A program made the position numbers and the translations under genes. From Flavobacterium sp. (lineage in GTDB: Bacteria; Bacteroidota; Bacteroidia; Chitinophagales; Chitinophagaceae): a stretch of 39,452 nt of DNA. Shown piece after piece: positions 1 through 9,815 of this stretch. Numbering within the stretch: position 1 is the first letter of the stretch; every line of letters begins with the position of its first letter. Under the pieces are notes generated by a model. The model searched no databases and was not told where the DNA came from. It worked only from the letters and a program-made list of their open reading frames with translations. The stretch spans positions 1 through 39,452 of the forward strand of contig JASGCX010000033.1 of NCBI GenBank assembly GCA_030053925.1, written 5' to 3'.

Positions 1-169
1 AATTCGTGTAATTGCCTTAAAATTCGTGTAATTGCCTTAAAATTCGTGTAATTGCTTTTTAAAATTCGTGTAATTACTTTTTAAAATTCGTGTAATTGCC
101 CTTTAAAATTCGTGTAATTCGTGTAATTGCCTTAAAATTCGTGTAATTACTTTTTAAAATTCGTGTAAT
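1..169. repeat. Tandem array of approximately 20-22 bp units, core AATTCGTGTAATT + (G/A)C-T-rich spacer + TTAA; continues off the left edge
   Basis: About 8 consecutive units such as aattcgtgtaattgccttaa, aattcgtgtaattgctttttaa, aattcgtgtaattactttttaa; the last partial unit ends a few nt before the ATG at 173. Confidence 0.9.
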
Positions 170-172
170 AAA

Positions 173-742
173 ATGAAAAAATATTTACTTGCTTTTATTT
201 CGTGTTGTGGTTTGTTGCTGTCTTGCGAAAATGATGTGCAAGACGTGAAAGATTTGGGCAAACGCAACCCTGGTATTGAAGAAGGAAAAAACATAGAAAG
301 TTTTTTAAGCAACGATGGCAAAGTAAAGGCCAAGCTGGTTGCGCCAATTTTATTTAGATACACCAACGATAGCGGCAAAATAGAGTTTCCTAAAAGCTTA
401 CATGTAGATTTTTACGACAGTTTGGCCATCGTTGAAAGCCAACTAAATGCCAAATACGGCAAATATTTAGAGAACGATAACAAGGTATTTTTAAAAGATA
501 GTGTGATGGTTTTTAACCGCCATAGAGATACGCTTTGGTGCGACGAACTTTGGTGGAACCAACTAACGGGTACTTTTTACACCGATAAACCTGCTACCAT
601 TTACAAATATGGGCAGCAAAAAATTAAGGGCCAAATGGGGCTTGTGGCCGATCAAAACTTTAAATGGTTTACACTTAATAAAGTAGGTAGGGTAAATACA
701 GGAACAGATAATTTTATTAATGTGCCCGATAGTAGTTACTAG
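173..742 (+). CDS. lptC: LPS export ABC transporter periplasmic protein LptC (lipoprotein-like)
   Basis: Signal/lipobox-like N-terminus (LLLSC), followed by KVKAKLVAP..., VHVDFYDS-type LptC beta-strand repeats typical of Bacteroidota LptC. Confidence 0.8.
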   Translation: MKKYLLAFISCCGLLLSCENDVQDVKDLGKRNPGIEEGKNIESFLSNDGKVKAKLVAPILFRYTNDSGKIEFPKSLHVDFYDSLAIVESQLNAKYGKYLENDNKVFLKDSVMVFNRHRDTLWCDELWWNQLTGTFYTDKPATIYKYGQQKIKGQMGLVADQNFKWFTLNKVGRVNTGTDNFINVPDSSY

Positions 743-823
743 GTTCGTTAAACGTAAAAACGTATATCGATAGTACAACACAAACATTCGTGTAATTCGA
801 TAAAATTAGTGTTATAAGCATCT

Positions 824-1507
824 CTAAAATGTTAGGCCCAATTTTTTCTGCATCTTTTTATAGTAAGGGCAAATACTTGATAAACCACAGTTTTGGCATT
901 TTGGGTTACGTGCTGTGCAGGTATATCTACCATGCAATATTAACCAATGGTGTGCTTTATGTACTAGTTCTGTTGGTATATACTTTATCAGTTGTTTTTC
1001 TGCGGCTAATGGTGTGGTTGCTTTGGTAGTTAAGCCAAGCCTTGCACTTACTCTAAACACATGTGTATCTACAGCCATATTGGGTTGTGCATCTATTACA
1101 CTTGTAACCACATTGGCGGTTTTTCGGCCTACGCCTGGCAGTTGTACCAATTCGTCTACCGTCATTGGTACTTGGCCATTAAATTTATCAAGCAGCATAT
1201 TGGCCATGCCAATTAAATGCTTGGTTTTGTTGTTAGGGTACGAAATACTTCTTATCAGTTGAAAAAGCTCGTCAAATGTGGCTTTTGATAATTGTACTGG
1301 TGAAGGGTATTGCTTAAAAATAGCTGGTGTGGTAAGGTTTACACGCACATCGGTGCATTGTGCAGATAAGATAACCGCTACTAGTAATTGGTAAGGATTA
1401 TCGTACAGAAGTTCTGTTTCAGGATTGGCTACTGCTGTTTCAAAATATTGTAAAACCTGTTCGTAGCGTTGTTTTTTAGTCATAATAAATACTTGCCGCA
1501 AAGGCAC
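824..1507 (-). CDS. nth: Endonuclease III; the ATG for MTKKQRYE lies slightly downstream of the ORF start
   Basis: LLVAVILSAQCTDVRVN, HhH LVQLPGVGRKTANVV, AVDTHVFRVSARLGL, C-terminal 4-Cys FeS cluster CTARNPKCQNCGLSSICPY. Confidence 0.95.
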   Translation of the reverse strand: MPLRQVFIMTKKQRYEQVLQYFETAVANPETELLYDNPYQLLVAVILSAQCTDVRVNLTTPAIFKQYPSPVQLSKATFDELFQLIRSISYPNNKTKHLIGMANMLLDKFNGQVPMTVDELVQLPGVGRKTANVVTSVIDAQPNMAVDTHVFRVSARLGLTTKATTPLAAEKQLIKYIPTELVHKAHHWLILHGRYTCTARNPKCQNCGLSSICPYYKKMQKKLGLTF

Positions 1508-1607
1508 AGAAACACAGAATTTATAAAATTTCAGTTTTTTGCAAATACATAATACTTAGAGTATGCTATTTAAACTTCTAAACTATTAAACCCAAAACTA
1601 TAAACTT

Positions 1608-2171
1608 CTAAATGGTCATCATTTCTTTTTCTTTTGCAGCTAAATGCTTTTCTACCAAAGCAATGTGCTTATCTGTAAGGTCTTGCGTGGCTTTTTCTGC
1701 ATCTTTTGCTGCGTCTTCGCTTAGGCCTTCTTTTTGTAGTTTTTTAAATTGTTCAATGGCATCTCTACGAATATTTCTAATAGCAACTTTGGCTTGTTCG
1801 CCTTCGGCGGTTGCTTTTTTAAATAATTCACGTCTTCTTTCTTCGGTAAGTGGTGGCATAAACAAACGAATTTGTACACCATCGTTTTGCGGCGTTACAC
1901 CAATATTTGCACCCATAATTGCCCTATCTATTTTAGGTAACATGGCTTTTTCCCAAGGCTGAATGGTTAATGTTCTTGCATCTTGTACGGTTACATTTGC
2001 CACCTGATTAATAAGTGTTGGCGTACCGTAATATTCAACAGTAATACCGTCTAGCATAGTAGGCGAAGCCTTGCCAGCACGCACTTTTACCAGTTCTACT
2101 TCCAAATGGTTGATGGCTTTTTGCATTGTTTCTGCTGCATCATCTAGTATTAAATCTACCTCTTCTTGCAT
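1608..2171 (-). CDS. frr: Ribosome recycling factor
   Basis: VRAGKASPTMLDGITVEYYGTPTLINQVANVTVQDARTLTIQPW, VRLF/IRLFMPPLTEERRREL. Confidence 0.97.
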   Translation of the reverse strand: MQEEVDLILDDAAETMQKAINHLEVELVKVRAGKASPTMLDGITVEYYGTPTLINQVANVTVQDARTLTIQPWEKAMLPKIDRAIMGANIGVTPQNDGVQIRLFMPPLTEERRRELFKKATAEGEQAKVAIRNIRRDAIEQFKKLQKEGLSEDAAKDAEKATQDLTDKHIALVEKHLAAKEKEMMTI

Positions 2172-2316
2172 AATAATGTTGTTGATTAGCTGCGGCGAAT
2201 TTAAGGAATGAAATTAAAAATTGCTACCGTTTAGAATTATCGCTTGTTTATGGCTTGGTATAAATATCATGTTTGTAATTAGATTTGCGCTACATTTTCA
2301 TAGAAAACAAAAAACA

Positions 2317-2956
2317 TTAGGCGGCTCTTTTATAATAATTCAATGCTTTTTGCACTTGATTGTTAGAAATGTAGTATAAACAGCTAACTCTTGCTATTGT
2401 TTCGCCACCTTCTATCAATTTTTTAATTGTAGAAACCGTAATATTTCTTCCTGAAATTGTAGGCTAACCAAACTGATGTTGTGGGCCTACAACTATCAAT
2501 TTTGTAGTAGCCAAGGGGTAAAAACGCTTTGCCAAATTATTGGAACCAAAATCAATTTTGTGAAGAAACTCTTTTATTGCTATCTGCATTTTTCCATCCA
2601 CACAAACTAAATTTCCTAAGCTCTGGTACCAGCGTTTTTGCTCATCGGTTTTAATACCAAACAATGCAAAAGGATGCTTAACCCCTTGTTGTTTTACTAA
2701 AAAACTGTGTGCTTTCTTAATTTCACTTGCTGTTACGCCTAGTTCTCTAAGTTTAAAAAAGGTATAAAATTCAATTAAAGCATAAAAATTTATAGCCTTG
2801 TTTTTTCGTCACAAAAAAATTTTTATGCCAAAAACCTTTCATTAGATGCCTTACCTTAGTATATGGTAAAGACAAAATACTAGCAACCTGTTTTGTTAAA
2901 AAGATGCCATCGCCAATTTTAGGAAGAATTACAGCTTGTTTTTTAGTTATTACCAT
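2317..2956 (-). pseudogene. DUF433-family (antitoxin-like) gene disrupted by a frameshift (near 2800-2815) and an in-frame TAG (2464-2466)
   Basis: Manual minus-strand translation: N-terminus MVITKKQAVILPKIGDGIFLTKQVASILSLPYTKVRHLMKGFW; after the frame change ...AINFYALIEFYTFFKLRELGVTASEIKKAHSFLVKQQGVKHPFALFGIKTDEQKRW...; then VGPQHQFG*PTISGRNITVSTIKKLIEGGETIARVSCLYYISNNQVQKALNYYKRAA*. Confidence 0.75.
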
Positions 2957-3192
2957 GCTTTGTGCAAAAATATTTAATAGAAACAAAAAATATCAATACA
3001 AAAATTACATTTTTTTGCATTAATCAGTTTTCTATAAAAGCCCTCGTTACTATTACCTTTATTCACAAGTATAATTGTAAACACTTTGAAATTTTAGGTA
3101 TTAACCGAACTTTAGTTGAAGATGTTACACGAAAACTAACCCTTTTACGGACAAAAAATTTATACTAGCATAATTATAAAGAACTAGAAACT

Positions 3193-4209
3193 ATGAACTT
3201 AGAAAATAAAATACTTTTATATACCACACCGCAAGGCAATATCAACATAAGTGTACGATTTGAAAACGATACTTTTTGGCTAAACCAAAAGGCAATGGCA
3301 ACACTTTTTGGAGTAGAAGTACCAGCAATTAGTAAGCATTTAAAAAATATTTATACAGAAGGCGAATTATCAGAAAATGCGACTATTTCCAAAATGGAAA
3401 CAGTCGTAAATAGAGGTTTTAGAGGCGAGGTTTCAGAACCAATTGATTTTTACTCACTAGATGCTGTAATTGCCGTTGGATACCGAGTAAACAGCAAACA
3501 AGCCACTGCGTTTAGAATTTGGGCTACCAATACGCTTAAAGAATTTATTATTAAAGGTTTTGTGTTAGATGATGAACGATTAAAACAAGGCAAAACTTTT
3601 GGTAAAGATTATTTTGATGAATTACTGCACAGAATTAGAGAAATTAGGGCAAGTGAAAAACGCTTTTATCAAAAAATTAAAGACTTATTTGCATTAAGCA
3701 ACGATTACCAAACTACCATAAAAGAAACCAACACCTTTTTTGCTTTTGTACAAAACAAATTATTGTTTGCTGTTACTAAACAAACAGCAGCGGAATTAAT
3801 TATTAGCCGTGCCGATGCAAAAATGCTAAATATGGGTTTAACCACCTTTAAAGGCAGTAGAGTAAGAAAAGAAGATATTTTTATTGCCAAAAATTATTTA
3901 TAAGAAAAAGAAATAGATACTTTAAATAGATTGGTTTCGTTGTTTTTAGACACAGCAGAGTTGCGAATACAAAACGAAGAAATACTGACTTTGGATTATT
4001 GGAAAGCCGAAACCGATAATTTGTTAGCATTTAGTAAAAAGCCAATATTAGAAGGAGCAGGAAACATTAGCCACGACAAAATGGAAAAAACAGTTGGTAA
4101 AATATATGCCGATTTTGATGCAAACAGAAAAAAAATGGAAGCACTAGAAGAAGACGAAATAGAACAACAAGCCATTAAAAAATTAATGCAAAAAGCAACA
4201 AAAAAATAA
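3193..4209 (+). pseudogene. RhuM-family (virulence protein RhuM/Fic-like neighbourhood) gene split by an in-frame TAA at 3901-3903
   Basis: ORF 3193-3903 (TPQGNINISVRFENDTFWLNQKAMATLFGV...IFIAKNYL*) continues in the same frame as EKEIDTLNRLVSLFLDTAELRIQ...; 3193 and 3931 share the frame. Confidence 0.8.
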
Positions 4210-4305
4210 TAAGGTAATTGAACTTAAAAAAATAACAGTTAAAAAATTATAATCGGTTCAACTTAATTATGCGGGAGATTAGAAGCACAAATGTTAAATA
4301 GAAAT

Positions 4306-4361
4306 ACAAATGCTCAATTTAGCACTTCAGCCCCCATTTTGCCAAATCCCTTTTAGGCGAT
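4306..4361. repeat. Dispersed island-edge element, copy A
   Basis: acaaatgctcaatttagcacttcagcccccattttgccaaatcccttttaggcg; resembles 38191-38250 and 39273-39340. Confidence 0.55.
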
Positions 4362-4496
4362 TGTCATTTTTTCGGTCTGTCTGTTTTTCGTTTTTGTTGG
4401 CGTGTTGTGGTGTGTTGGGTTGGTTGCTCTTTTGCATTTATTTGTGTTGGTTTTGTGCGTTAGCAAAAAATGCAAAAGAGCTATCAAAAGCGTTGG

Positions 4497-6185
4497 CTAT
4501 TTCCTCTTTATTTCAATTAGTTTGTCCAATAAAGTTTTAAAACCATTAAAATGATTGTCGTTAAATAATGGGTCTTGGCATTTTGTAGGTAAGTCAGCTT
4601 TTAATTTGTCTTTTACTTTGTTAGGGAACATTTTAAAAGTTTCGTCAGCACCTTTAATGATTTTAAGAGCTTCCTTAAAAATTAAATTCTTTTTAAAATA
4701 GTCTTCAACTACAAAGTTTGTGGTTTTCCAATTTTTTATTTTTGGGTACAATAGAAAATATATGTCTTTCTTTTTTTCAAAATCGAATGTCAGGTCTAAT
4801 GATTTACCTAATGCTTTTTCTATTGGGTTTTTCCCTTCACTATCTCTATCCAACAAAGCAATTATTTTTTGACCTGCTTTAGGTGTAAATTTATTCATAA
4901 AATTTTCTAACCCTTCAGCTCCGCCCATTGGAAAATATTCAAACTCCAAATTTTTATATTTATTGAATTTTGGTTTTAGCCTTTTTAATGCTTCAGAAAT
5001 GTAGATTTTGTCATATTTACCTTCAACAAGTAGAATGTCTTTATTTGAATTTAGAAAAATATTTTGGTCTTGATAAGTCCATACTCCTTTTGTCAATTCG
5101 TAAACAATTTCCTGTTTTGCCTTTGCTTCAATTTGTGCATCATTATTTGGCTTTTTGGTTAGCATTGTAATATGCTTTAAGTCAAAATTATGTGTCAATG
5201 TTGGCGAATGTGTGGTAATTATATTTTCTCGGTTGGTGTACTTTGAAAGAAGTTTTTGAATTTCTTCTTTTCTTGAAAGATGAATATGACTGTCAGGTTC
5301 GTCCAATAAAATCAAAGAATTTTCATCACCTACAACTTCTAGAATAAGCATTATTAAAAGCAATTTCTTTTCTCCTTCGCTTAAACATTCTGCATTAAGA
5401 TTTGTGTTGTAATTTATTTCAATTTTTGTAATGAGTTTATCGTTTTTGGGCATAAAGGATGCCGATAAGTAACGGAAAACTTCAATTTCTGAAAGATTAT
5501 TTAAAAGGTCTTTGAAAGTTGCTAAATCAATTTCAATTGTGGCTTCTTTTGCAGGATTTAATGACATTACAAAATTGGTGACTGGATTTGGGGATTTTAA
5601 AAAATCATTCAGTTTTGCAATGTCAAAAGTAAATTTAACTTTATTAAATGTTGTAATATTTAAAGTGTTTTGGCAAAAATCTCTAATGTCGGTAAAAACC
5701 GAAAAATCATAAAAATGAAGTGTAATTAAAGCAATGTCCCAATAGTATTTGTTGATGTAAATTAAATTAGAATTTGGAATAGTTGCTCCACGAATTGCCT
5801 TTATATATTCTTCATAAAAAGGCCAATAATATTTATCCCACAAACGTGTTTCTTCGCCACTATACGAACTTATCACTTGACTTGGCAAGTGTTCGGGTTT
5901 CAAATTATCTACTACATCGTTGATTTTGAAAATATACGTTCCGTTTTCATAATTAACTTCTACTTTGTAAGTGTCTTTGTTGTATTCAAGTTCGTAGTTA
6001 AATGCTGGATTGTATTTTCTGTCATAAAGACCTGCAAATATTCCGCTAATGGCTTCTAAAATGTTGCTTTTGCCACTTCCATTGTTTCCAATGAGTACCG
6101 TGATGCCTTCTTTGGTCGAAAAATCAATTTCAAAAGCTTCAAGGTTTTTAAACCGTGTGTTTATGTTTAATTTTTGTAATCTCAT
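4497..6185 (-). CDS. OLD-like AAA/ABC ATPase with C-terminal TOPRIM/DUF4435-like region, RM-linked
   Basis: Walker A GNNGSGKSN, signature LSEGEKKLLLIML, Walker B LILLDEPDSHIH, H-switch TTHSPTL; C-terminal ILLVEGKYDK ... IIALLDRDSEGK as in TOPRIM motifs. Confidence 0.85.
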   Translation of the reverse strand: MRLQKLNINTRFKNLEAFEIDFSTKEGITVLIGNNGSGKSNILEAISGIFAGLYDRKYNPAFNYELEYNKDTYKVEVNYENGTYIFKINDVVDNLKPEHLPSQVISSYSGEETRLWDKYYWPFYEEYIKAIRGATIPNSNLIYINKYYWDIALITLHFYDFSVFTDIRDFCQNTLNITTFNKVKFTFDIAKLNDFLKSPNPVTNFVMSLNPAKEATIEIDLATFKDLLNNLSEIEVFRYLSASFMPKNDKLITKIEINYNTNLNAECLSEGEKKLLLIMLILEVVGDENSLILLDEPDSHIHLSRKEEIQKLLSKYTNRENIITTHSPTLTHNFDLKHITMLTKKPNNDAQIEAKAKQEIVYELTKGVWTYQDQNIFLNSNKDILLVEGKYDKIYISEALKRLKPKFNKYKNLEFEYFPMGGAEGLENFMNKFTPKAGQKIIALLDRDSEGKNPIEKALGKSLDLTFDFEKKKDIYFLLYPKIKNWKTTNFVVEDYFKKNLIFKEALKIIKGADETFKMFPNKVKDKLKADLPTKCQDPLFNDNHFNGFKTLLDKLIEIKRK

Positions 6186-7540
6186 TAGCTAAAAATTGCT
6201 TTTTCAAATCCTTCTTCTGCTTCCAACAAGATTTTGGTCTTAAGCTCTTTATTTTTGACTATGCTGGATTTTATCAATTTTATTTTTTCAATAACTTCTT
6301 TTTGTAAATTGATTGGTGGTATTATTACAGGATAATCTTTAATCATTTGTGCATTAAGATTTGGTTGATTATTTCCACTTGCCATTTCTCGTAATCTATG
6401 ATATTCTCCAATTAAATAAGCCCAAAGAAAATCGGTTAAAATTATAGAATTATCAATATTGAATAAAACGGCACAAGCTTGATTTGTAGAAGCATCAATT
6501 CCTAATTTAGCCGTTCTTCCTCTTGTTAAACCTTGACCGTACATCGCAATTATTAAGCTATCTTTCGGATAAATTTTTGCACTACTATTTTTTATAGCTT
6601 CTTCTGTTATTTTTTCTTCGGTGTCATATATTATGTCATTAATAACTTCACCAGTTTTTATCCAAGGAATATTTCCATTATAATATTCGCTTCGTGCTCT
6701 ACTTGGCGTGCCACCGCTACTTACAGTGCATAATTCCTTGATTTTTCTGAACTCAAATGAACTGGTTACATTTAAATTGTTAGGTGTTTTATTCTGTTCA
6801 ACACCCCATTTATTCAATGTAGAATAATCTACTAATTGCAAGTATTCGCCAAGCTTATTCTTATTTTGAACCTTGTTTTCCTGATAACCTAAAATATCAA
6901 ACAAGTACTTTTCAATTTCTCCGCCTAAGTCAATTGATTGTTTAGATAAAAATTCAGCATCCTCTATCTTTTGATAGTATGTATTTACTAAAATTTCTTG
7001 CTCAATAAGTGAGGGTAATGGTATTTGTATATCAAGAAATTCGTCCTGTTTAACTCTTGCCTTTGAAATTCCTGTTGTTTTATTATTGAGTAGTTTTTTG
7101 AATGCACTGCTCCTTAGAATTTTATGAAGAAACTTACCACTAATTCTATTTTCATCAAACTTGAATGTAGGATATTCAGAACTGACACCAAATGGAACTA
7201 ACCCTTCTTCGTGAAAGTAAATACAACCGTGTCTTACATTTATCTTAGAATAAATTATTGCATTTTCGGGAACCAAATTAACATTGCCTTTATAGCTATG
7301 TATTTCTTCAAATGGCCTTAAAAAGAGCTCACCTGAAAAATTGATTTTAGAAATGATTTGCCATTTATTTTTAATCAACCCCTCTTTACTAATAGGTTTC
7401 CTATATGGTATTAAAATATCTCTAAGTGTTACAACTTTTTTAAATTTTAACTCGCTGGTTGTATAATAGCGTTTAACATCCCAAAGGTTTATATCAGAGA
7501 AAGGTATTAGCTTCAAATATGTATTTGTCAACTCTTGCAT
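6185..7540 (-). CDS. hsdS: Type I-style restriction specificity subunit S, two target recognition domains
   Basis: Two TRD halves; second has FRKIKELCTVSSGGTPSRARSEYYNGNIPWIKTGEV...; conserved IPLPSLIEQE and IPPINLQKEV helices; TAATG overlaps at both ends. Confidence 0.92.
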   Translation of the reverse strand: MQELTNTYLKLIPFSDINLWDVKRYYTTSELKFKKVVTLRDILIPYRKPISKEGLIKNKWQIISKINFSGELFLRPFEEIHSYKGNVNLVPENAIIYSKINVRHGCIYFHEEGLVPFGVSSEYPTFKFDENRISGKFLHKILRSSAFKKLLNNKTTGISKARVKQDEFLDIQIPLPSLIEQEILVNTYYQKIEDAEFLSKQSIDLGGEIEKYLFDILGYQENKVQNKNKLGEYLQLVDYSTLNKWGVEQNKTPNNLNVTSSFEFRKIKELCTVSSGGTPSRARSEYYNGNIPWIKTGEVINDIIYDTEEKITEEAIKNSSAKIYPKDSLIIAMYGQGLTRGRTAKLGIDASTNQACAVLFNIDNSIILTDFLWAYLIGEYHRLREMASGNNQPNLNAQMIKDYPVIIPPINLQKEVIEKIKLIKSSIVKNKELKTKILLEAEEGFEKAIFS

Positions 7541-9813
7541 TAATGGTTTGATTTGCTGTAAAACACTTCTGGCTCTGAAACGATATTATCGATTATTCTT
7601 ACTCTACCGATTTCATCATTTGCAATTTGGTAATTGATTTCCTTGATATAATTTGGCCACAGTTTATTTTCTTCACGATATTTTCTAAACTCTATTGCTA
7701 ATGGTTCTAGTTCATTCTCTATTTGTGCACCAGTTGTACTAATACCTGCTTTTTTCACTTCAGCAATTGGTATTTGATAATTAAACTCCCTTTTTATTTG
7801 TGCTTTAATTTCATAGAGTATATTTTCTTCAATTTGTTTTAATTCTGCTCTTAGTTTCTTTTTTTCTTCTGTGCTTGGGGCTTCCTTTCCTTTCAATTCA
7901 AGTTTTGCAAGAATTGGTTTTGTTTTTGGCTCATACTTTTTGGTAACATCTTTTTCTGCTTTAGTAGAAACTGATTTCCATTTTTTGACTTCTTCCTCTG
8001 TAAATTTTTTGAAAAATAGCAAACTTGGTTTCACAGTCGCACCACTTGCAATAAATACATCTTGCGGAATTGAAGTTATGAGTATAATTTTTGCCCTGCT
8101 TTCCACAAAATCTCTTATTTTTTGCAAATTGGTATTATTCAAAACGCCTTCGGGCAATACAATACCCATTCTACCGCCTGGCTTCAACAAGTTCAAACAG
8201 CGTTCTATAAACAGCACTTCGGTAAGCGAACTCATACTTCCGGTTTCGTATAAGTCCAACAGTGGTTTATCGATATTATCGTTTACTTGTTTTAGTGCTT
8301 CATCGTAATCACTTCCGTATCTTTTACGGTACTTTTTAATTCTTTCAATGTCTGTGTATTTGTCGGCTTCTGTAATTTTCAATGATTTCTCAACCCTGCT
8401 TCCAAACGGTGGATTGGTGAGGATAATATCAAAACGATTTTCAAAAATTCCATTTACATTTAAAAGTCCGTCATTGTGATGTACTCCACCGTGTCCGTCC
8501 CCGTGCATAATCATATTCATTTTTGCAGTTCGGCTCATTCTTGGATTAGCATCTGTTCCGAAAATGCAATCATAACTTAATTCCCTTATTCTGCTCTTTG
8601 AGTTGTTGATGTCTAGTTCTGCATTAAGTTTAGAAAACAAATCATTTACAGTTTCGTCAATTTCGGCTTTCTTTTTATCGCTTAGTTTTTCGTAGGCATC
8701 ATTATAATAGTCTTTTTTGATTTTTTCCTTTGCAAGATGGATTTCGTTTTCAATTTTTGCTCTTACATATTCAAAAGCCTTAATTAAAAATCCACCGCTA
8801 CCGCAACAAGGGTCGCAAATTATTTCGCTTTCTTGTGGGTCTAAGACATCTACAATAAAGTCTACTATTGTTCGAGGTGTAAAGAATTGTCCTAATTCTC
8901 CTCTAAATGTTTTACCAAGGAATTGCTCAAAGGCAATACCTTTTACATCGTCAGATGTTGTGGAAAGGTTGTAAATCTGCAATTCTTCAACGATTGCTTC
9001 AAAACTATTTTCTCTTACTCTGATAATTTCCGTTTGTTCAAAAAGGTCATCATCTTTGAAATCTTCTTTTGTTTGCTCAAACAAAAATTGATAGAAGTCT
9101 TTGCCGTCTTTTGGTTTGTATTTCTCGTAGCTAGCTTTATCATTCTTGAAAGCTTCCTTTGAGAAAATTTGGTTTTCTGAATTGCTTCTTTCGTAACGAA
9201 TTTTTATAAAAAGGATTTTGCTTATTTCGTCAAAAGCCGCTTCTGGTGAAAGTTTATCGTTGTTACGAATAATGTTGTGGCACTTAAAAAGTAGTTTTGA
9301 GAACTCATCTCTTGTGAAAGCTTTTGTTTGCTTTAATAACTCGTTTATTTTCTTTTCGTCAGTAACTGTTTTGGCATCAGGAATATTTACAACTTCTTCA
9401 AGTTTCTTTGGGATTTTACCTTTAACAACCTTGAAAATTCTTGTTTCTTTTAAGTTAGTTGTTACGAAAAAGTCAGCACCCGCCCAAGAAGCGTAATTAT
9501 AACCTTGAAAATAATCTTCTTCACGAACTGTAATGTGTTCGGCTTTACATTCTACAACTATTATTGGGCTATTGTTTTCTCTCTTGTCTTTTACATTTTT
9601 CCAAATTACAATGTCCGCCATTGCTCTGCCTTGTCCACGTTGCGAATTGCTCACTTGGATTTCTTGAGCCATTTGCTCTAAGTCAAAGCCGTAATTATTT
9701 ACAAGTCTGCAAATATATTCTTGACGAACTTGTTCTTCTGGTTTCAGTACTAACCATTCGTCATTTCCTTTTAGCGGTACTTTTATTTTATTGTTTTTGA
9801 TTTCTACTTGCAT
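7540..9813 (-). CDS. N6-adenine DNA methylase fused to an N-terminal HsdR_N-type PD-(D/E)xK-like nuclease domain
   Basis: N-terminus ADIVIWKN...PIIVVECKAE (D...ExK); methylase motifs DPCCGSGGFLIKAFEYV and ILTNPPFGSR; LLKPGGRMGIVLPEGVL. Confidence 0.9.
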   Translation of the reverse strand: MQVEIKNNKIKVPLKGNDEWLVLKPEEQVRQEYICRLVNNYGFDLEQMAQEIQVSNSQRGQGRAMADIVIWKNVKDKRENNSPIIVVECKAEHITVREEDYFQGYNYASWAGADFFVTTNLKETRIFKVVKGKIPKKLEEVVNIPDAKTVTDEKKINELLKQTKAFTRDEFSKLLFKCHNIIRNNDKLSPEAAFDEISKILFIKIRYERSNSENQIFSKEAFKNDKASYEKYKPKDGKDFYQFLFEQTKEDFKDDDLFEQTEIIRVRENSFEAIVEELQIYNLSTTSDDVKGIAFEQFLGKTFRGELGQFFTPRTIVDFIVDVLDPQESEIICDPCCGSGGFLIKAFEYVRAKIENEIHLAKEKIKKDYYNDAYEKLSDKKKAEIDETVNDLFSKLNAELDINNSKSRIRELSYDCIFGTDANPRMSRTAKMNMIMHGDGHGGVHHNDGLLNVNGIFENRFDIILTNPPFGSRVEKSLKITEADKYTDIERIKKYRKRYGSDYDEALKQVNDNIDKPLLDLYETGSMSSLTEVLFIERCLNLLKPGGRMGIVLPEGVLNNTNLQKIRDFVESRAKIILITSIPQDVFIASGATVKPSLLFFKKFTEEEVKKWKSVSTKAEKDVTKKYEPKTKPILAKLELKGKEAPSTEEKKKLRAELKQIEENILYEIKAQIKREFNYQIPIAEVKKAGISTTGAQIENELEPLAIEFRKYREENKLWPNYIKEINYQIANDEIGRVRIIDNIVSEPEVFYSKSNH

Positions 9814-9815
9814 AA

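Noticed and set aside
1-169. Possible CRISPR array
   Set aside because: Units are 20-22 bp with almost no unique spacer and no cas genes; it is a simple tandem repeat
2962-3168. 68-aa plus ORF upstream of RhuM
   Set aside because: No recognisable domain and AT-rich intergenic composition; insufficient support
4310-4540. ORF of 76 aa on plus strand
   Set aside because: Low-complexity F/C/L-rich translation inside the repeat-like island edge and overlapping the ATPase 3' end
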